64,000 bases of DNA. Origin: Paenarthrobacter aurescens. Its GTDB lineage: Bacteria > Actinomycetota > Actinomycetes > Actinomycetales > Micrococcaceae. The stretch spans positions 186,001-250,000 of the forward strand of contig NZ_JAOEFX010000007.1 in the NCBI RefSeq assembly GCF_025421775.1, written 5' to 3'. The notes beneath the pieces were generated by a model that searched no databases, was not told the DNA's origin, and saw only the letters and a list, made by a program, of their open reading frames with translations. Each line of letters begins with the position of its first letter. Within the stretch, counting starts at the first letter, position 1. Below, piece by piece: positions 7,876-16,422 of this stretch. Both the position numbers and the translations under genes were made by a program.

Positions 7876-8952
7876 CTACGCCCCGGCGTCGCGGGCAGCC
7901 GGAGTGTTGGCGGCCAGGCGGATGCCGTTCTCGGCCAGCCACACAGGATTGAAGGCCTTGCTCAGATAGTTCGTGCCGGCGTCGGGGGCTATGGCCACCA
8001 CCACCGAGCCGTGGGGCGCAGCGCGTGCTACCCGAACGGCTGCTGCAACAGCGAGCCCGGAGGACGGGCCCAGCGCCAGCCCTTCTTCATCGAGGAGCCG
8101 GTGCACAGTGGTGTAGACCTCGTCGTTGGGAATGCGAAGGAACCGGTCCACGATGGACCGGTCGAAAGCCTTGGGCCACTCAGCTTCCGGCCAGGAGTTA
8201 CCCACACCGTCCACCAGGATTTCGCCGGGGTGCCCTCCGCTGTAGGCAGAGCCGTAGGGGTCGGCACCCACGACTTCCACGTGCCCACCCGGCCGCAAGG
8301 CAGCCGCGCGCTCCTTCAGGTACCTGCCGTTCCCGCTGATGGTCCCGCCGGTCCCGATGCCTGCGACGAAGTGTGTCAACAAACCGCCCGTCTGATCCCA
8401 GATTTCCGGCCCGGTGGTTTCGTAGTGCGCGGCCGGGTTGGCAGGGTTGTCGAACTGCATGGGTCGCCACGCACCGGGCGTCTCGGCGGTTATCCGGGCG
8501 GCTACTGCGCGGGCGTTTCCAGGCGATTCGGACGGAGCATTCCAGTCGGTCAGGATCACGCGGGCGCCGTAGTTGTGGAGCGCGGCGAGCTTCTCCTGGG
8601 AAATCGTGTCACCCGTTACCACCACCACCGGGTGCCCTGTCAGGTGCCCAATGAGCGCCAGCCCGATCCCGGTATTCCCGGACGTACTCTCCACAATGGT
8701 GGCGCCCGGCTTCAGCTCGCCGGACTTTTCAGCCGCCCGAACCATGCTCAACGCTGTGCGGTCCTTGATGGAGCCACCAGGGTTTTCGGACTCAAGCTTG
8801 ATGTGGATAGAGCTGCCGAGCCCACGGCTCAGTGCCTCCAATTTCACGAGAGGCGTGTTGCCCACCTTGTCCAAGACCGAGGCGTCCAACCCGTCCGGCA
8901 CTGGGGGCGCCGCGTGCACACCATGTTGCTTGCGAATCACCGAACTCACCAC
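7876..8952 (-). CDS. Cysteine synthase-like PLP enzyme
   Basis: Fold-type II PLP enzyme of 358 aa from the cysteine synthase/cystathionine beta-synthase family. The PLP lysine is Lys63 in GGSIKDR, the substrate loop is TSGNTG (90-95), and a glycine-rich phosphate loop GIGTGGTISG follows. Such enzymes do beta-replacement on O-acetylserine or serine, or beta-elimination. The start is one of two tandem GTG codons (8952 or 8949); the second overlaps the stop of the lyase-like gene in GTGA. As the third gene of a coupled operon with a flavin monooxygenase and a lyase homologue it is probably specialised rather than the housekeeping CysK (inference). Confidence 0.8.
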   Translation of the reverse strand: MVSSVIRKQHGVHAAPPVPDGLDASVLDKVGNTPLVKLEALSRGLGSSIHIKLESENPGGSIKDRTALSMVRAAEKSGELKPGATIVESTSGNTGIGLALIGHLTGHPVVVVTGDTISQEKLAALHNYGARVILTDWNAPSESPGNARAVAARITAETPGAWRPMQFDNPANPAAHYETTGPEIWDQTGGLLTHFVAGIGTGGTISGNGRYLKERAAALRPGGHVEVVGADPYGSAYSGGHPGEILVDGVGNSWPEAEWPKAFDRSIVDRFLRIPNDEVYTTVHRLLDEEGLALGPSSGLAVAAAVRVARAAPHGSVVVAIAPDAGTNYLSKAFNPVWLAENGIRLAANTPAARDAGA

Positions 8953-10511
8953 GATCCCGCCTCTTCCTCCGAGAATTCTTGAGCTACGACGTCACGCAAC
9001 CCAGCCCGCGCCCGCTCTACCAAGTCGGGCGATGAGGGCCTGTCGGCGAGCACGTCGGCAAGTCGACCCACGACGGCGCCGGTCCCCCTTCCGAGCGGCT
9101 GCGCGGCTCCTGCTTCAAGAAGCAAATAGGACGCCGTCAGTGCTTCGATCACCAGCAGCTTCTCTGCAGCATCCAAGGACTTTTCAAGTTGCTGCAGGGC
9201 AAGCGGGGCGAGGCTGGAATGATCTTCGACGTCGGCAGACAGGGTGGGCGCCCCGAGTGTCGCCGGGGCTGCCAGGAACTTGAGCTCGGCCAACAGTCCG
9301 GCGGCGGAATACCAGAGCAGCCCGGGTAGCTCCTCCTGGGCCAACCCGTCCCCGGTGGCAGCAGCCTGCAAATGCCTGGCCCGGATAGCCCGTTGCGGCG
9401 GATACAACTTGGCGATGCGCCGCTCGCTGGAAATCCCCACATGTGCCAAAGCCAGTCGCAGGCCTTCAAACGAAAGAGCCAACTGCATCGGTTGGAAGTT
9501 TCCGCCGGACACCATCTGCCCGGATTCGATATCCACCAGGGGGTTGTCGGCGCGGCCGTTCAGCTCCACTTCCAACGCAACACCCAGTTGCGCAACAAGC
9601 GACCGGAACGCCCCGTGCGTTTGTGGCGCGGCCCGGAAGGACAGGGCATCCTGCACCGACACTTCGGGCCGAACATCCTCCAGCCACCCGCCGCTCAACA
9701 GACGTCGCACAGCAGCAGCCGAGTCCCGCTGGCCGTCCACGGCCTTCGCCGCTTGGATCGCCGGCGAAAAAGGGCTGAGGTTCCCGCCGCCGTCGTACCT
9801 TGCGATCGCCTCCAGCGAGAGGGAAAGCGCGACGTCGGCCAGCCCGGCCACGTGCTGCAACCGCACCAGGGCGAGGGTTCCGGCGCCCACCGAGTAGGAG
9901 TTGGCGCTCACCAGTGCGAGTGCCTCGCCCGGCGCGAGCACCAAGGGTTGGAGGCCGGCGTCGGCGAGCGCTTTGGCGCCTGGCACAAGCGTGCCGTCGG
10001 CGTCGAATGCTTCGCCCTCGCCCAAGGCAACGGCAGCGACGGCGGCAAGCTGGGTCAGGTCGGATGAGCCCACCGAGCCCTCGCGGGGGATGGCGGGAAA
10101 CACGCCGCGGTTGAGCAGTTCGGCATAGAACGCCGCAGTTTCCGGCCGTACACCGGAACCTCCGCGGCTAAAGCCGATGAGCCGGGCGAGGATCACGGCC
10201 CGGGCGGCTGCGCGGTCCAGGTACGAGCCGACGCCGCTGTTGTGATACCTGACCACCTGGATTTGGTACGCGAGCAGGGACTTGTCCTCCACCGTGGTGT
10301 CCCGGCCTGATCCGAGCAATGTATTGAGCCCGTAAACACGCTGCCCGGAAGCCGAGGCCAGTTCCACGATCTCCCGCGAGTGCCGCAGCAAAGACAACGC
10401 ATCTTGGTTGAGTTTCACGTGAAACGTCGGGTCAGAGGCGGCTAAGGCCACACTCCTAGCAGAGACGGGCCCGGCCCCCAGCGGAAGAGTCCGTGGCTCA
10501 CCGGATGCCAT
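8946..10511 (-). CDS. Histidine/phenylalanine ammonia-lyase family protein with altered MIO motif
   Basis: Protein of 521 aa with the fold landmarks of the HAL/PAL family: YGLNT near the N-terminus, QDALSFRAAPQTHG and RADNPLV with GGNFQ after it. Length is normal (about 500-520). The cofactor loop is odd. Family members read GSVG-ASG-DL, where Ala-Ser-Gly cyclises to MIO; here it reads G145-S-V-G-S-S-D151-L, one residue short and without the glycine needed for cyclisation. GNFH is also GNFQ. So it is probably an MIO-independent lyase, such as the ergothionase branch of the family, or inactive. ATG 10511 overlaps the preceding stop as TGATG. Confidence 0.75.
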   Translation of the reverse strand: MASGEPRTLPLGAGPVSARSVALAASDPTFHVKLNQDALSLLRHSREIVELASASGQRVYGLNTLLGSGRDTTVEDKSLLAYQIQVVRYHNSGVGSYLDRAAARAVILARLIGFSRGGSGVRPETAAFYAELLNRGVFPAIPREGSVGSSDLTQLAAVAAVALGEGEAFDADGTLVPGAKALADAGLQPLVLAPGEALALVSANSYSVGAGTLALVRLQHVAGLADVALSLSLEAIARYDGGGNLSPFSPAIQAAKAVDGQRDSAAAVRRLLSGGWLEDVRPEVSVQDALSFRAAPQTHGAFRSLVAQLGVALEVELNGRADNPLVDIESGQMVSGGNFQPMQLALSFEGLRLALAHVGISSERRIAKLYPPQRAIRARHLQAAATGDGLAQEELPGLLWYSAAGLLAELKFLAAPATLGAPTLSADVEDHSSLAPLALQQLEKSLDAAEKLLVIEALTASYLLLEAGAAQPLGRGTGAVVGRLADVLADRPSSPDLVERARAGLRDVVAQEFSEEEAGSW

Positions 10512-11839
10512 CAGAAGTCCAAGAGGTTCTGCCGGAAACCGCCGTTGCCGTAGCTCTTCCTCAACAGGCCACGGCGCCGTAGCTCGGGGGTGAGCTTGTC
10601 CAGCACGCCGTGCACCGTCACGGGGTCCACGAACCCTGAGAAGAGGAACCCATCGCCGCCGACGGCCGCTCCGGTCTCCTCCAGGTAGTCGGCGATTTCG
10701 CCCACAGTGCCAACAATCGAGTCCCCCGCCCCGCCGCTGCGGGCCTGCAGGATCTGGCGCAGCGTGGAACCGGGAGGCGCTGCCTTGGCAAAGTGCTCCA
10801 ACGTGCCTTGGTTGCTGTTGGTGCTGAGCTCGGGCAGCGGCGCATCGAGATCGAACTGCTTGAAGTCAATCACCGAGAGATAGGAGATGGAGTTGAGTTG
10901 GCTGTCGATGTCGCGCTGGGTGAGTTCCCGGCGTTGCGCACGCAGTTCGTCCGCCTCAGCGGTTGAACCAACCACGGTGGGCTTCAGGACGAAAAGTACC
11001 TTGACGTCGTCGGGGTTCCGCCCGGCCTTGGCAGCCTCCGCACGGATCGAATCCCGGTAGGCCTTCATGCCGTCAACGCCCCGGGCCAAGGCAATCGCCA
11101 CATCGGCATGTCCGCCCGCGAAAGCCTTGCCCCGGGGAGAAGCGCCGGCCTGTACCAGCACGGGTTCCTCCGGCAAAGGTGCCGTGTTCAGAGGGCCTCG
11201 GACCTTAAAGAAGTCACCGTCGTGGTTGATCGGGTGCACTTTGTTGTGGTCCGCAAACACCCCGGTGTCCACGTCCTCAAGCACGGCGCCAGGTTCCCAA
11301 CTGCGCCACAGCCGCCTGACGACGTCGACGAATTCCTCTGCTTTTTCATAGCGAAGATCGTGCTCGATTTGTTGATCCAGCCCGTAGTTCTGCGCGGCCA
11401 AATCGCTGCCGGAGGTCACCACATTCCAGCCAAGCTGTCCCTCCGAGAAATGCTGCAACGTGGCGAGGAGCCGTGCAGCGGTGAAGGGCGGGTAGAAGGA
11501 AGCGCTGACCGTCGGCACGATCCCGAGGTGCTCCGTGGCGGCCAGAAGGTAAGGGACCAGGGCCAACGGATCATGCTTGGGGGCAAAGGAAGCGTGTGCC
11601 AAGGACACCTCGGCCGAACCACCATACGTATCCGGAACGGTGAGGGAATCCTCGATGATGAAAAGGTCCAGTCCGGATTGCTCGAACGCGCGCACGGATT
11701 CCTGGTACAGGGCGGGTTTCTTCCAGTCGTAACCCAGGCTGTAGCCGGGCGTCCCCCAGCCCTGGACACCGAATCCGTGGCCCACGAACCATCCAAAATG
11801 CAACATGGGCTTGAGTGTAGAACTGCTCTGTCCGTTCAC
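10511..11839 (-). CDS. LLM-class flavin-dependent monooxygenase (NtaA/DszA/SnaA type)
   Basis: Protein of 442 aa of the luciferase-like TIM-barrel family, subgroup of NtaA, SnaA and DszA enzymes that use reduced FMN from a separate reductase. Visible landmarks are the N-terminal strand HFGWFV, the GLDLFIIEDS segment and the GWNVVTSGS loop typical of this subgroup. Substrates of relatives are sulfones, sulfonates and aminocarboxylates. It starts at GTG 11839. It is first in a three-gene operon (monooxygenase, lyase homologue, cysteine-synthase homologue) with overlapping stop/start codons, facing a sulfate permease. A role in breaking down an organosulfur or N,S compound is inference. Confidence 0.82.
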   Translation of the reverse strand: MNGQSSSTLKPMLHFGWFVGHGFGVQGWGTPGYSLGYDWKKPALYQESVRAFEQSGLDLFIIEDSLTVPDTYGGSAEVSLAHASFAPKHDPLALVPYLLAATEHLGIVPTVSASFYPPFTAARLLATLQHFSEGQLGWNVVTSGSDLAAQNYGLDQQIEHDLRYEKAEEFVDVVRRLWRSWEPGAVLEDVDTGVFADHNKVHPINHDGDFFKVRGPLNTAPLPEEPVLVQAGASPRGKAFAGGHADVAIALARGVDGMKAYRDSIRAEAAKAGRNPDDVKVLFVLKPTVVGSTAEADELRAQRRELTQRDIDSQLNSISYLSVIDFKQFDLDAPLPELSTNSNQGTLEHFAKAAPPGSTLRQILQARSGGAGDSIVGTVGEIADYLEETGAAVGGDGFLFSGFVDPVTVHGVLDKLTPELRRRGLLRKSYGNGGFRQNLLDF

Positions 11840-11992
11840 CGCGACCTGATTTCATGCGAAGTTACAGGGGGTCGTACTGGGTCAATTATGCTCCCGGGAC
11901 GTCACATTTGAACGTGGCTCGAACCGCTCCGGATTTCCACATACGGCGGTCAGCTTGTTCCACAAACAGCACACGTCGGGAATGATCGCTGT

Positions 11993-13696
11993 ATGAGTGC
12001 ACCGACAACCCGCTCCTCCGGTAAGGACCGGCTGTCCAGCTTCTGGGCGCTCAAGGGATACAAACGCGAATGGCTCCGGCATGACATCGTGGCCGGCACT
12101 GCCCTGTTCGCTCTGTTGGTGCCCGCCGGCATGGCCTACGCGCAGGCAGCCGGGCTTCCTCCGGTCACCGGACTCTATGCAACGGTAGTCCCGCTGCTGG
12201 TCTATGCGGCGGTGGGGCCTTCCCGCATCATGGTCCTCGGACCCGACTCCTCCTTGGCTCCGCTGATAGCAGCGGCGATTGTGCCACTCGCGGCTGGCAG
12301 CAGCGGGAAGTCGGTGGCATTGGCAGGTCTTTTGGCCATCCTGGTAGGTGCCTTCATGCTGGCAGGCTCCGCCCTGAAACTGGGGACCATCACGGGCCTG
12401 CTGTCCAAGCCCATCCGGCTCGGGTACCTCAACGGAATTGCGCTGCTGGTTGCGCTGTCACAGCTGCCGGCGTTCCTGGGAATTGAGGCCGACGGCGACA
12501 TCTGGCAAAAGCTCGGGAAGGTCACCGCGGGGGTGCTGGGCGGGGAAGTCAATATCACCGCGCTGCTGCTGGGCGCAGGTTCGTTGGCGCTCATCTGGAT
12601 CCCGCGGCTGCTGAAGTGGAAGGTGCCCGGCGTCCTGTTCGCGGTGGTTGGCTCATGTCTTGCAACGGCGGTCTTCGGCCTCAACGACGACGTGAAAGTC
12701 ACCGGAGTCTTGCCACAGGGCCTGCCGATGCCCGCGCTCGGCGGCATTGGGTGGACTGACGCGCTGACGTTGCTGCCTGCAGCCGCCGGCATTGCCCTCA
12801 TGGCCTTTGCGGATACGGGCGTCCTGTCCCAAACCCTCGCTGCCAAGGAAGGCAAACGGGTGTCCGGCAACAGGGAGATGGCCGCTCTCGGGGCGGCCAA
12901 TGCTGCCACCGGGCTGCTGGGCGGATTCCCGATCTCCGCCAGCACCTCGCGGACGCCCGTGGCCGTGGATGCGGGTGCCAAGTCCCAGATGACCGGGGTG
13001 GTGGGCTCCTTGCTGGTGCTGGCGTTCATGCTGCTGGCTCCAGGAGTGACCGGGTACCTGCCGTCAGCGACCCTTGCCGCCGTCGTCATCGCCGCAGCGA
13101 TTGCCCTCGCAGATCCGGCCGGCGTCCGGCGGCTCTTCAGCCTCAGCCGCAGCGAATCCGTGGTGATGCTGGCGGCGTTCCTCGGCGTTCTCACAGTGGG
13201 TGTTCTCCAGGGAATCGTTGTGGCCATTGCCCTGGCGCTCCTGGATTTCGTCCGCCGGGCGTGGGATCCGTATCGAACTGAACTCGGTGCAGAGGAGGGC
13301 CTCCCTGGCTACCACGATCTTGAGCGGCACCCTGACGGCGAACGCATTCCCGGGCTCTTGATACTCCGCTTCGATGCACCGCTGTTCTTTGGAAACGGGC
13401 AGGTCCTGGCGGCCTTTGTCAGGGAGCAACTGGACGAGGCACCGGACGAGACCGCCGGCCCCGTCACCCACGTCATCCTCGCCGCCGAGCCCATCACCGG
13501 GATCGACACCACGGCATTGGACGACCTCGTCACCTTGGACGAATGGCTGGCCAGCAAGGACGTGGACCTGGTGTTCGCCGAGCTCAAAGGGCCTGTGAAG
13601 GACAAGTTGATCCGCCTCGGGACGGCGGCGCGTTTCACACCCGATCATTTCTTCCCCACCGTCGGTGCTGCGGTGCGTGCGCTGAAGGAGCGCTAG
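11993..13696 (+). CDS. SulP-family sulfate/anion permease with STAS domain
   Basis: Membrane transporter of 567 aa. Residues about 25-430 contain 10-14 hydrophobic helices, including the SulP signature region LPPVTGLYATVVPLLVYA. Residues about 450-560 form a cytoplasmic STAS domain. SulP proteins move sulfate, bicarbonate or other anions; the substrate is not fixed by sequence. It diverges from the organosulfur-type operon across a 153-bp spacer and precedes the methionine operon, which favours sulfate (inference). ATG 11993 has GGGA about 11 nt upstream. Confidence 0.85.
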   Translation: MSAPTTRSSGKDRLSSFWALKGYKREWLRHDIVAGTALFALLVPAGMAYAQAAGLPPVTGLYATVVPLLVYAAVGPSRIMVLGPDSSLAPLIAAAIVPLAAGSSGKSVALAGLLAILVGAFMLAGSALKLGTITGLLSKPIRLGYLNGIALLVALSQLPAFLGIEADGDIWQKLGKVTAGVLGGEVNITALLLGAGSLALIWIPRLLKWKVPGVLFAVVGSCLATAVFGLNDDVKVTGVLPQGLPMPALGGIGWTDALTLLPAAAGIALMAFADTGVLSQTLAAKEGKRVSGNREMAALGAANAATGLLGGFPISASTSRTPVAVDAGAKSQMTGVVGSLLVLAFMLLAPGVTGYLPSATLAAVVIAAAIALADPAGVRRLFSLSRSESVVMLAAFLGVLTVGVLQGIVVAIALALLDFVRRAWDPYRTELGAEEGLPGYHDLERHPDGERIPGLLILRFDAPLFFGNGQVLAAFVREQLDEAPDETAGPVTHVILAAEPITGIDTTALDDLVTLDEWLASKDVDLVFAELKGPVKDKLIRLGTAARFTPDHFFPTVGAAVRALKER

Positions 13697-13781
13697 CGGA
13701 AGGCGCCGCCGATTACGCAACATGACGGGGGCGCAGCCACCCACAAGTGCAGCCCGGCGCCCGTGGATGTTACGTTTTTCT

Positions 13782-13890
13782 TGAGTAATGAGTACCAGCG
13801 CAAAGCCCTGACTTGCTGGTCGGCAACCCTCTCTCCGGCGGGGTGCCTCAGGTGACTACTCGGCGTATCGACAACTCGAACTGCAAGCGT
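13782..13890 (+). ncRNA. SAM-IV riboswitch
   Basis: The leader of the DUF1737-rhodanese-metZ operon contains the conserved SAM-IV blocks in order: ATGAGTACCAGCG, TTGCTGGTCGGCAACCC, GGCGGGGTGCC, a closing GTGACTACTC that pairs with GAGTA at the 5' end, and a downstream GCAAGCG pseudoknot strand. SAM-IV elements are known from actinobacteria, where bound S-adenosylmethionine switches off methionine and sulfur genes. The position 20-130 nt before the first start codon fits this role. Confidence 0.85.
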
Positions 13891-13908
13891 GACTGAGGAG
13901 CACCAGCA

Positions 13909-14175
13909 ATGCCTGAACCCACTGAAGAAAAACTGTCCTACCGCCTGATTACAGGCCCGGATAACCGCGATTTCTGCGAGCGTATCCATAACTCCCTCGC
14001 CGAAGGCTATGTGCTCCATGGCAGCCCGGCAGCCACATTCAACGGCACGGACGTCATTGTTGCCCAGGCCATCGTGCTTCCTGCCGCGATCGCCAGCGCT
14101 GATGCCGCCGTCGCCAACGCTGTTGACCAGTTGGAGAACTACGACGACGAAGAAGCATTTGAGGGCCACGCATGA
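13909..14175 (+). CDS. DUF1737 domain protein
   Basis: Small protein of 88 aa. The core YRLITGPDNRDFCERI and the later GYVLHGSPAATFNG and VIVAQA match the DUF1737 family, which has no assigned function. ATG 13909 has GAGGAG at a good distance. It is first in the SAM-IV-controlled operon and its stop overlaps the rhodanese start (ATGA), so its function is probably tied to sulfur or methionine metabolism (inference). The C-terminus is acidic (NYDDEEAFEG). Confidence 0.85.
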   Translation: MPEPTEEKLSYRLITGPDNRDFCERIHNSLAEGYVLHGSPAATFNGTDVIVAQAIVLPAAIASADAAVANAVDQLENYDDEEAFEGHA

Positions 14176-14582
14176 GCTACGCAGGTGACCTGACCCCGCA
14201 GGACGCGTGGGCCAAGCTTGAAGAAGGCGCCATCCTGGTGGACGTCCGCACGGAGGGCGAGTGGGCGCACATCGGCATCCCGGACACCAAAGCCACGGAG
14301 AACGATCCCCTGTTCATCCAGTGGAACCTCGCCGGCGGCATCCCCAACTCCCGTTTCATTGAGGACCTGCAGCAGCAGGCTCCCGAGGACGACGCCGTGG
14401 AGCTTGTCTTCATCTGCCGCTCGGGCCAGCGATCCATCTCCGCCGCCATCGCGGCAACGCAGGCCGGTTTCACTGCCTACAACGTTCTTGAGGGCTTTGA
14501 AGGTGAACCGGACCGCTACGGGGAGCGCACGGTCAATGGTTGGAAGAACCGTGGCCTGCCGACGAATCTGGGGACCGAGTAA
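14172..14582 (+). CDS. Rhodanese-domain sulfurtransferase
   Basis: Single rhodanese domain of 136 aa. The active loop FICRSGQRS holds the persulfide-carrying Cys82, and ILVDVRTEGEW is the usual CH2A-type strand. Length fits a stand-alone rhodanese. It is coupled to DUF1737 upstream (ATGA) and abuts the metZ start downstream (TAA then GTG with no gap). A likely role is delivering sulfide or persulfide sulfur to the homoserine sulfhydrylase encoded next to it (inference). Confidence 0.88.
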   Translation: MSYAGDLTPQDAWAKLEEGAILVDVRTEGEWAHIGIPDTKATENDPLFIQWNLAGGIPNSRFIEDLQQQAPEDDAVELVFICRSGQRSISAAIAATQAGFTAYNVLEGFEGEPDRYGERTVNGWKNRGLPTNLGTE

Positions 14583-15791
14583 GTGACCTTCAATCCCGAC
14601 GCCGCCGGCTGGAGCCCTGACACCCAGGCCGTTCGCGGTGGCCTTGACCGTACCAATTTCCAGGAAACATCCGAGCCCGTCTTCCTGAACTCCGGATTCG
14701 TTTATGAATCAGCCGCTGCCGCCGAACGCGCCTTCACTGGTGAGGACGAGCGCTTTGTCTACTCCCGCTACGGAAACCCGTCCGTGGCCACGTTCCAGGA
14801 GCGCTTGCGCCTGCTCGAAGGAACCGAGGCATGCTTCGCGACGGCGTCCGGCATGTCCGCTGTCTTCACGGCATTGGGTGCGCTGTTGGCTGCCGGGGAC
14901 CGCGTGGTTGCCGCCCGCTCCCTGTTCGGCTCCTGCTTCGTCATCCTCAACGAAATCCTGCCGCGCTGGGGTGTGGAAACCGTATTCGTGGACGGACCGG
15001 ACCTGGAACAGTGGCGTGAAGCCCTCTCCGAGCCGACCACCGCGGTCTTCTTTGAGTCGCCGTCCAACCCCATGCAGGAGATCGTGGACATCGCTGCCGT
15101 CAGTGAGCTGGCGCATGCCGCCGGCGCGACTGTCGTCGTCGACAATGTCTTTGCCACTCCCCTGCTGCAACGTTGCGGTGAGTTGGGCGCGGACGTGATC
15201 GTCTACTCCGGCACCAAGCACATCGACGGCCAGGGACGTGTCCTCGGCGGCGCCATCCTGGGCACCAAGGAATTCATCGACGGTCCGGTCAAGCAGCTTA
15301 TGCGGCACACCGGCCCTTCACTGTCCGCTTTCAACGCCTGGGTCCTGACCAAGGGCTTGGAGACCATCGGGCTGCGCGTGAACCACAGCTCCGCGTCGGC
15401 CCTGAAGATCGCGGAGTGGCTTGAGCAGCAGCCCGCCATCAGCTGGGTCAAGTACCCGTTGCTGAAGTCGCACCCGCAGTACGAGCTGGCCGCCAAGCAG
15501 ATGAAAGCCGGCGGCACCGTGCTGACGTTCGAGCTGCTCCCTTCCGCGGGACGTTCTGCCAAGGATTCCGCGTTCGCGTTGCTCGATGGCCTCCGCGTCA
15601 TCGACATCTCCAACAACCTGGGCGACTCCAAGTCCCTCATCACCCACCCCGCCACCACCACCCACAGGGCCATGGGTCCTGAGGGTCGGGCGGCGATCGG
15701 GCTGAGCGACGGCGTGGTCCGTTTGTCTGTGGGACTTGAAGACGTGGACGACCTCATCCTGGATCTGGAGAAGGCCCTCAAACAGGTCTAA
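14583..15791 (+). CDS. metZ: O-succinylhomoserine sulfhydrylase
   Basis: PLP enzyme of 402 aa, Cys/Met metabolism family. The PLP lysine is Lys212 in YSGTKHIDGQGR, and FVYSRYGNPSV and ATASGMSAVF are the expected phosphate-binding and stacking regions. It makes homocysteine directly from an activated homoserine and sulfide, bypassing cystathionine. The KHIDGQGR context is that of MetZ rather than cystathionine gamma-synthase. It starts at GTG 14583 immediately after the rhodanese stop and is under the SAM-IV riboswitch, which supports the assignment. Confidence 0.88.
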   Translation: MTFNPDAAGWSPDTQAVRGGLDRTNFQETSEPVFLNSGFVYESAAAAERAFTGEDERFVYSRYGNPSVATFQERLRLLEGTEACFATASGMSAVFTALGALLAAGDRVVAARSLFGSCFVILNEILPRWGVETVFVDGPDLEQWREALSEPTTAVFFESPSNPMQEIVDIAAVSELAHAAGATVVVDNVFATPLLQRCGELGADVIVYSGTKHIDGQGRVLGGAILGTKEFIDGPVKQLMRHTGPSLSAFNAWVLTKGLETIGLRVNHSSASALKIAEWLEQQPAISWVKYPLLKSHPQYELAAKQMKAGGTVLTFELLPSAGRSAKDSAFALLDGLRVIDISNNLGDSKSLITHPATTTHRAMGPEGRAAIGLSDGVVRLSVGLEDVDDLILDLEKALKQV

Positions 15792-15801
15792 CCTTGCTGC
15801 C

Positions 15802-16422
15802 ATGAGCGGGAACCATCCCTATCGCCGTGCCGGAGCGGTCGTCGTTGCCGGCACGGTGGTGTGGTTCGTTGGAATCTCGCCGGTCTCCCGCGTCTACATA
15901 ACCCCCGATAACGCCGAGCGCCTCCGCATGCTGCAAGCCGGGCAGCGCGGCTGGATCACAGGCCAGCACCTCGCCGCCGTGGGAACCGTCGCAGTGCCTG
16001 TGGGATTTGCCGCATTCGCCCGTGCCGTTCCGGACAAGGGCGTTTCAGCCGGGCAGGCAAAGAAATGGGCTTTCGCCGCGGCGGGCGCGTTGCTTGCCGG
16101 CGCACCACTCTTCGTCTCCAGCCTTGCCCGGAGGGCTGCTGACATGGAGGGTTTCGCCTATCGCAGGGGATCCAACGCGCCGTTCATGGCGTACTCCGGG
16201 CTGCATGTCGTGGCGCTGGCGGCGCTCGGCGGGAGCCTTCTCTCCTTGCCTGCCAAAAAGTGGATCGGAGTCACGGCTGCGGCCAGCGCTCCCATCTACG
16301 GCGCCATCCTGGTGGCCAAGAAAGATATCCCGCCGTTCCTTTTCTACCTCGTGGAAGGGACCACCGGCGCCTACCTCATGGCCTGGGAGGAACCCAACGC
16401 AGAGGAGCCTAGGGCCGCCTGA
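15802..16422 (+). CDS. Hypothetical membrane protein
   Basis: Protein of 206 aa with four to five hydrophobic segments (about residues 9-30, 55-75, 85-105, 125-145, 155-170). I do not recognise a family. Start ATG 15802 is 10 bp after the metZ stop; an earlier in-frame ATG lies inside metZ and is unlikely. It may be the last gene of the met operon by read-through. It is convergent with and overlaps by 14 bp the ligase gene on the other strand. Confidence 0.6.
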   Translation: MSGNHPYRRAGAVVVAGTVVWFVGISPVSRVYITPDNAERLRMLQAGQRGWITGQHLAAVGTVAVPVGFAAFARAVPDKGVSAGQAKKWAFAAAGALLAGAPLFVSSLARRAADMEGFAYRRGSNAPFMAYSGLHVVALAALGGSLLSLPAKKWIGVTAAASAPIYGAILVAKKDIPPFLFYLVEGTTGAYLMAWEEPNAEEPRAA

